NCBI GenBank assembly: GCA_036873755.1
Contig: JAVTVY010025351.1
Coordinates: 1-64,000, forward strand
Length of the DNA: 64,000 nt
Origin: Hanleya hanleyi
Lineage: Eukaryota > Mollusca > Polyplacophora > Lepidopleurida > Hanleyidae
Direction of reading: 5' to 3'
A program made the translations under genes and the position numbers. Below the pieces are notes generated by a model. That model ran no database searches and was not told the DNA's origin. It saw only the letters and a program-made list of their open reading frames with translations. Of the stretch, positions 31,401 to 40,400 are shown piece after piece; the first letter of the stretch is position 1, and every line of letters begins with the position of its first letter.

Positions 31401-34400
31401 TGTGGATTTATGTTTTTCAGCCTGTTGAGTTTCTGCTGAAAGTAATTTCCCTAATAATTTTGCACTAAAAAAATCGGGCGATCAAAAATGGTCAAAAATA
31501 ATTATTTCTTATTCAGTAAATTTGCAAGGTGATCAAGTTGTCAAAACAACTGATTGAATTTTGTCCACATAAAGATGGGGGTGATTGTATTTTAAATTCG
31601 GTTGATCGAATCATTAGAGGAATTACTCTACATGTAGTACGGTAATTCCCCTAATTATTCGATCACAGGAAGTCCACTTTTCAACTCTGTTATTCAAACA
31701 CATTCCCATTCTTCATTCAAATTGAAGAAAAATCAAATCATGACAAAATGTGACACTTGGTAGCTGGTGCCATGAAGAATATTGCCAGATGCCATTTTTG
31801 CTGCATTTTCGGTGATCGAATTCTTAGGGGAATTATCTTTAGGGGAATATCTTTTTGCTGAACCAAACAGCAGTTAGGTCCCCTCAAACACCACCACCTC
31901 AAACACCACCACCTCAAACACCACCACCTCAAACACCACCACTATGACTGCATTCAGAGGAAATCCAGTAATTCCCCTAATAATTCAATCACAGGAAGTT
32001 CAATTTTCAACTCTGTTATTAAAACACAGAGAAAAAGTAACTTTCCCATTCTTCATTTGAAGAAAGCTCATATAATGACAAAATGTGACACCTTGTAGCT
32101 GGTGCCATGAAGAATATTGCCAGATATAAGCCATTTTTGCTGCATTTCCGGTGATCAAATTATTAGGGGAATTATCGAAAACTGATTAAAACGCAAGAAA
32201 ACTACCAGGCTTGGAACACACAATGTAGTAGTGACAGGTCTCACACTCTCTTATTTCCTATATTTTGCTATATTTATTAAGAAAATTCCTATATTTCTCC
32301 TATATTTTGGCAAATTTCCTTCTACACATGTATATTTTCTCTTATATTTTCCCTGTGAGCCACTTGCGGGCCTGTGATTGACTGCTGCATAAAAAAAAAA
32401 ATTCACTGTTAGAGCAGCTGTGTATCAAAGCTGGACATATGAGGTTCATCTTTCAGAGCAATTAAAGAGCTTCTCAGTGAGAGCTTTGGCATTGCCATGG
32501 TGGTGATGTTATAAGAGTACCAGTGAATCTGCCTGTCATATTTTGTGAATGAATTTGATGTGATGGTAATCTGAAATGCACACGTTTTCTTCTGGAATTG
32601 GAGGACGTTGTAACCTACATGTAGGTTCCATATGGTCTGTGAATGTACATATAAATTCTCTTGCTTTAGATTAGGAAAAAGTTTAAGCAAGTCATTTTCC
32701 CTGAGAAAAAAAGGAGCTATGCAGCGCCACAGTGTTCCACAAAGTATCGACTTAGGTGAAGTAGGCGATCAGGATGTCCAGTGCTTGAAAGAGTACTCTT
32801 TGTTTGATGGGAAAGACTTTTCTGCCCCTGTGGAAGTGGCCCAGACCCAGGTTGGATTATCGCAATTACTAATATGCATGCATTGATTTCGTAAACGTGT
32901 TAGTTTATCATTGTGCTTAGGGCTGTTCCAGAAAAAAGTACATGGGGGGGACAGAAGGCACTTTATTTTTGCCGCTACCACCCATGTAATGAAATATAAT
33001 TTTACCCCCACCACCCATATTATTGAATATAATATTTAACCAACATAAATGCCATTATGTTTATCCATCAGGCAACCACCCATGTAATTATATAACTATT
33101 TTACCCCATGACCCATACGTAAATATATAAAGTGCCTTCTGTCCCCCCCATGTACTTTTTTCTGGAACAGCCCTTACAACGCTTTGGTTATTTTCGCCTT
33201 TTTTGTGGGATAGCAAAAGTAAATCGTTTTTCGGGCGCTCCAGTTTACGGACCGCGAGCGCACGTCGACCGATGAATGGCCTGTTGATGATGTCGTCGGA
33301 CATGGGGGATGACAACGCCATGTTGGAGTGTGGTCTTACTGAAAAATCAGGATTTATTGAACCTCCTTCGCCACCGCCCGTGGAGCAGGCTCAAACTCAG
33401 GTGCACGATTGATATTGTGAATATATGTGTTTGATATTGTACTTGTACTAGCAATGTTTTGTTTTCCTTTGGCTCCTTTGTGGATTAGCAATACAATACA
33501 CACTGACACAATGAACCCTTTCCCGACGACTGCAGCATGACCAAACTTTGGTGCATGATTGATATTGTAAACTGCTTGATCGATATTGTACTAACACTAA
33601 TGGTTCCTTTTTGCTTTTCTGGTGCATTAGCAAAAATAAATCATTGTTCGGACGCTCCAGCTTTCGCAGCAAGTCACGGAATTCCAAGGGTATCATGATG
33701 ACCTCGGCAGGATTTGGGGCAGGTGGCTATCTCAGTGAGGATGACGATGATGATGATGATGATGGTCTTGTCCGGGGGCCAAATTTAAAGGGATTTGGAT
33801 TTCCGTCACCACCAACGCCGCCCCCTGTGCGACGGGCTCTAGCTCAGGTGCATGATTCATCTTGTCCATGAGTTTGTTTATTATTGCACATGGTTATGTT
33901 TTTACCTTTTTCATGTGGGATAGCATAACAAGGTCACGTTCCGGGGGCTCCAGCCATCGGCGCAAACGTGCGGGAGCTGGCAGGAGTTTTGCCCTGGAAG
34001 CTGTTTATGGTCAGGGTGATGAGCAGATTTTACAATCATCTGGTCTTGAAGATCTGTCCTACTTGTCAGTCAATGCAGCACCACCTGCGCCATCTATGGA
34101 GCCTGCTCAAGCACAGGTGTGAATACAGGATTGGATGCAATTTTTTTTTTCTCCACATCTCAATATTCTGTTTATACATCTGATCCAGATCCACACTGCT
34201 TTTGTCGACGAGAGTGCATTTCAAGTTTACGGCAATAAAAGAACACATTAACCCTGCATATGGCTCATTTTCATCACACGATTTTGAAATGTCCTCGTCT
34301 GCCAAATCGACTTTTCCCCTTAGACAAGTTCGCCTTACCCAGACAGAGTTTGGTGTTGGGAACTGCCTTTAGACCAGCCGAAATAACATAGCTGTAGACT

Positions 34401-37400
34401 TGCTTTCTCACCCTAGTTAATCGTACTTCTACATTCACTGGTGTTCAGATCATCCCAATCTTCTACTCGACAGTCGTTTAATATCAGTAATATGCATCTC
34501 GTGCCACCATTTTAAAATACACCAAAGGAAAACACTTCTACAAAGAAGAAGTTCAACTGACGAAGGCCTAGACCCATGAGCACCGTTAAAGGGGGAGGGG
34601 GGGGGGGGTCATTACATGTGAACAACCTCATCTCAGAGCCCAAAAGGGTCACCTGTATCAGACGGCACACTCCCTTCCCCTCTAATAAACTTAGACCCCC
34701 CCCCCCCCTTCAAGAAATCCTGGTGATACGTACGAGACCAAGTGAAGCTACAATTGTAGTTTTAATGGCTTGTTCCAAGGCCTTGGAGGTATTGAAATCT
34801 GGCCATGGTTAAGGAACAAGTATTTTATGCAACAAACAAATGATGACAAATCGACACCCAGCAAAAATTGGTCAATTTTAGTAAGTTACAATCGGCTTCA
34901 GTTCCGTGACCACATGCATGTGTGATGCAAATTTATTGGTGCAAGGCATATAATCATGTTTGAGATATGGTGGTAACATGGAAACAGACTGACAGAAAAA
35001 ACTCTGCCATTTTTGATTGTAACCCATAACTTCTGACATAAAGAACTCGATACCCAAGTCCAATTTTGGTGAGTTGGGATAAAAACTGACGACTTCCGAG
35101 ATGCATTGGTAGATGCATGGTTCTGTGATGATTTGGTTTGTATTTATAAATGACTGCAAAGTTTCTTGTCTCACAGCCTGAAATTTTTCTTCATATGATT
35201 CATCTTTTGCTGGGGTTTTTTTCCTCTTTGACCCTGACCTTCCAATTGCCATGTTGAAAAACGATGTGATTCCTATTCAGCCAACTGACTGGCCCGACAT
35301 GACAGAGTTTGTATTCAACCAGGCCATGTGTTTGTATCAAGCTAAGCAGATGTAGTATGGTCTGATAACCAAATACCCTATTGCTGAGTTTATCAGGCTC
35401 TTGACAATGTCTTCAGGTTCCTCTGTTAATACATGTACACACATTTGGTAGAATTAACCCAGAGGTTAAAGATGTAATCAGCCTCAAAATCGATGGATTT
35501 TGTAAACTCTCTCCTGTGAGTTTTTCAGCAGGGAAGATTGCTAAGCATCATATGTATTATATTTGATGATAGTGGGATCGCCATATACAACGGATGCAAG
35601 AATATCTTGTCAGATAAATTTTTAACTCTGCTCGCTTCGATGGGTTTTCTGTTTTGCCATTGAGTGTGTGCTGTACGCGGAGAGGAAAACGACGTAACGA
35701 CGCTCACAAATCTGAATGCTGAACAGCTGCAGCCGTGGGATAACGTCATGGCTCATGCCTAAGGTTCGGTAATGTTGCATAGCATACGTTGGCTGAATGC
35801 ACCACACGTGTGTACGCTTGTTGACACGGCCATGCCATTCATTTCTAAAGATCAATTCCTTCTATTTTATCGCGAATGGTAGAAACAAGTTTAGTTTTTT
35901 GTGACCAAATGTGTTTCATTTTGTATCTATTGTAACATATGTCACTTTCGCTGAGTTTGAGAGACATCGATTTCAGCTTAGATTTGTGGCTGATTACATC
36001 TTTAAACAAATTATTGACAATACCCCCTTCCCCCCCCTTCAAAATTCTCCTTGTCTGGATTACTTCCCCTTGTTCAGGTATAGAAGCTTTTGGCTCTTCA
36101 GTGTGAACGAAGAGTGCCATGATGTCAGCAGGTGGGGGTGGCAGTGATGACCTGTTGCAGTGTGGTGAATTGAGGAAATATTGGCGGAAATTGCAGCACA
36201 ACCACACCTGTGCAGCGGATGCAAGCTCAGATGTATGGTCGATTTTGTCAAACAAGTTTCTTTAATTCATGTATTTTACGTGGTTCTTTTCTTCGCATTT
36301 TTATTTCATGGGTTAGCAAAGGCAAGTCTTTGTTCGGACGCTCGAGCATTCGAAGAAAACGTCTGCCTGGTGCCATGATGGCCACACCCATGTCGGATGG
36401 ACATGACGATTTGGAGGACTACTGTAATGAATACCCTGTTGCCATGCCAATGGAGGACTGTAGAGCAGGTGTACATGTACCAATACCAACACCCTCTGTG
36501 GAACTTCATAGAAATTTATATCCTTTTATGTGTATTCTTGTAAATTAGATCCAGATCTGCATTGCTTTCATCAATAAAAGCTGGCTCCAAGCTTAAGGCC
36601 AAAGCAGAGGACTTCAACCCTGATTATCGTGCATATTCACCCGATATTATCGCAGGAAGTACCACAATTTTGGGAAGCAGGTTAATGCCACCCCCACCAA
36701 GTGTTCAACTGGCCCAGACAGAGGTTGGTCTCTGGCATGTCTGGAGCTGTCCTTAGACTAACCAATCATGATGTCATCATAGAATTGCTTCCTTGTCATA
36801 CGGTGTAATGATCAATTTTCATACATTGATGTCAAGATCTTGCCAGTCTTTCAGCTCATCTCCTAAATTAGTCTTTTGTCTGTTGCTCCAACAAGTTTTC
36901 GTTACCAAGATAACAAGACCCCACACAACTAAACAATATAACAACAGGTCATTCGGTTGTGGAGAATACATTTTCTGGCAAAATCACACATACTACTATT
37001 CAATATTCATGCCAGACGCGAGACTGAAGGGCAGGTTCATGCAGATGTGTCTTTTCACGAGCGCCAACAACACCAGGGTATTTTGTCGGAGTGCTGGTTC
37101 AACAGTTCAAGAAATTCGAACAATAAATGTTGTTAAAATAATTTCAGCACAAGTAAGCTTCTCATTATGGTGGCTTTGCTGGCTCTCGTGAAAAAACACA
37201 TGCGTGAACCTGTCCATCAGTTTCGCACCTGGCATGAATATGGAATAATATGCGGTACTTCTGGGATTATGATGTGGCTTATTAAGTACTGACAGTTTAT
37301 TTTTATGTTGACCACACGGAGTGACTTCAACAACTTCTTTTGAACCTGAACGTCGCCATAAACTTGCTTATGTCTAAATACAAAGCATTACATCGACAAG

Positions 37401-40400
37401 GGTCGTTTGTCATACCACAGAGGCCAGTTTGAACTTAATGGAATTGCCATTTGCTCAATTCATCACACTGTTATCATGATGCCCTATCTTTCTTCATGTT
37501 ATCCAGTCACAATTTTGTTCCCCTGATTGGAGCGCCCCCTGGTGGGTAAGGGCGAGTTACTCTTACAGTGACAGTTCAGAGATTTTGGGCTTGAGTTCTG
37601 AAAAACTTACAACTTTGGTATGTGGGTACCCTGCACGATTTGGTAAGTGGGTACCCTGCATCAAGATCTCGCTTGGGATTGTTTTTCATGCCGATTCTGG
37701 GGGGCCAAGTTAAAATTTTGTTTCTAGAAAATAACTTTCGAAATCCTGAACAGATTCTTTCCAGATTTGGTTTTCTGGTACCTTACCTCAAGATGTCGCT
37801 AGGGATTGTTTTTTTCATGCCAGTCCGCCTATAAGTTGTGCTACCTGTGGGTCAAGGTAAAATTTTGTACTTGGGGGCTGTGAGTTAAAAAAAATTTCCG
37901 GACAAAATCTTTTGAAAACCTGAGCGGATTCTTTTCAAATTGTTATGTGGGTACCTTGCATCAAGATCTCGCTTGAGACTGTTTTTCATGCCGATCCGCC
38001 TACAGCTGGCACCTCCTTTGGACCAAGTTAAAATTTTGTTTCCGGACAATAACTCATGAAAATGTGAATGGATTCTTTTTAAATTTGATAAGTACCTTCC
38101 CTCAAAATTTCACGTGGATTGTTTTTCAATGCCAATCTTTCACAGTGGTGTCACCTGGGGCCAGGTTAAAATACATGTATCATTTCCAGACAATAACTTC
38201 TGGAAACCTGTCTGAACGTGTTCTTTCCAAATTTGGTATGTGGGTACTAACCAAAGATCTAACTTGTTATTGCTTCCCATGCTGGAGACTGAATGTTATG
38301 CTTCCATACATAATCACCTTTTTCAAAGTCTGGGGACTTCAACCTCTCGGCTTTTCATTGCTGTTAATAATACTCACTCTGTGCATGCTATGACTTTGTA
38401 GCGTTTCTTCTCCTTTCGCATGGGTGGCTGTACCTGTTGTCGCTAAACAATATTAAGTAACATTTTTTATTTTTCACTCTTGTCATAATATAATAACGGG
38501 TCCCAACGTAATAATGTACAACAACAGCCATGGTAGTAACAATGTATCTAACTGTGTATACATATATGTGTCCATGAAATATGTTCCACATGTAATTTCT
38601 GTTCTGTTTGATTGTATTATTATACAAGTATTGGTTACTACTCATTTTTATTGAGCATAATCTAATTCACTTTGTTCCGAAATTTCATTTCTTTAATAAT
38701 AGCTCCAGTTTTAGCAAATGCACTGCCCTTTTCCCGATGAAATAATATGTACTGGCAGCTGCATGGTTCTGATGAAATTCAATCTCAGTTCTGCCCCCAC
38801 TCTTTTTGAAAATTAATGCCTTGGCATAAGTGAGTATCCTTGACTAGTAAAATAAGACTAAAGAGTCTTGCAAACCCCATCTTCACATATCCAAGTCGAA
38901 CACTATGTACATGTGTTGCCTTGGCTGAACTTAACACATTTTCTGATCAGAATATAGGATGGTGATGTCATAGCTCTATAAATATTCCGTGATCCATATT
39001 AGGAGAAGTGTAATGTATGACCTCTTTAAAATTCAAATTTGATTGATTATTCAAACGAAATTAACATCAATACAACCATCACTTGCCATATATTTGGAAA
39101 TCACACAGGCAGACATCAAAGAAAATCCTTGCTGCACGGTGTTGGCAAGCTCCTATCTTGATTGGCTGTATAACATCACGTGCATTTCTCGGTTTGAACA
39201 ATTTACTCTATTCATTGGGTCAGGGCAAACAATGGAACGTTAGTGTAGTATTCAACTTAAAATGTGAAGATGTGCAAACCCACAGTATGCAAACATCTGG
39301 TAAATATTCTTCTAATACGGTATTTGTAGTTTTCATGCATGGACTGGAGATGAATTATTCTCAATTTTTTTTTACATGTGTTCCCTTTCAGGCCAAGGAA
39401 GGACTGACGAGCACGACGTTTGAAATCACCCGCCCCTCTTCCATCCCATGTGACAATGTGGGTCACAAGGTGGCGGTGGGCATCATCGATCTGGCCCCAG
39501 AATTCGAGTATGAGAGTGTCCCAAAGTTAGCGCCACATGCTTTCCTCAAGGCACGAGTGACTAACAACTCTCAGTACGCTTTCCTGCCGGGGCCCACCAA
39601 CATATTCTTGGATAACAACTTTGTCGCCAAGGTATGAAGACCTGTTTGTTAATTCCATCTACATTCTCAAATATACATGTTCACAGGCCCAACAATCCGC
39701 ATCACTCAGAGGTATCGGGCATGCATGATAACATGAAATAACTGTCCTCACATAGGCCTACACAAGTCGACTTCTCCGTTCGAGTTAGCCTTGATATATT
39801 AGCCCACCAGCTCTCTTCAAAAGAATTCATAAATAGACAAGAAACATCATTGACCTCGAATCATTTAGAATTTTGAAACGTGTCATATGAGTTGATTATT
39901 GATTGGCTGCCCTATGTATCTGGCCAAACCTACCGCCATATTACAAGGAAATTCCTCTCATTTCCAAATTGTCCGGTAATGAGTGGGTCAGTGAGTCCAT
40001 GTGAATCCTTTCGTCGGAAAACTAAGGAGAACCGTTGACATTAGAACCTTGATTTTTGGCATGAACGTGCATTAGGGGACTGTTACTGGCAAGTTCTGAG
40101 CTGACCTACTTTTGATGAAAATTTGACCTACTCAGGTGACCTGTAACACCTCACTTGGACCCCCAAGTCATCTAGGTGACGTATAACATTATGCTTGGAC
40201 CCCCAAGTCATCTTCCTTATCCTACTTCGTAGTTCCTGTGACGTTAGTCACACTACTCAAGTTTGTTAAATAAGCATCGAATTGCCACACTATTTGAAGA
40301 AAGGACATGTCTGCGCATCCTAGTGAATTTTTGGCTACTTTTAGTTGAAAATATTTGAATATCTGGTGAGAGCATGGTGAGAAATAAAAATCAACTACCA

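Larger units (their letters stand above)
30704..32669 (+). other. Intron 5, upstream of the exon array
   Basis: No exon recognised before exon A. It contains three TA-type TIR element copies (about 31,438-31,630, 31,640-31,836 and 31,968-32,176), copy 2 of the duplicated segment, and a four-fold 15-bp repeat AAACACCACCACCTC at ~31,887-31,940. Confidence 0.6.

Noticed and set aside
34066..34305. Minus-strand ORF over array exons D and D'
   Set aside because: Shadow of plus-strand array exons with proper splice sites and phase.
36317..36468. Donor GCAG|GTGTAC for array exon F
   Set aside because: It looks good as a site but gives 3n+2 and would shift exon 7 out of frame.
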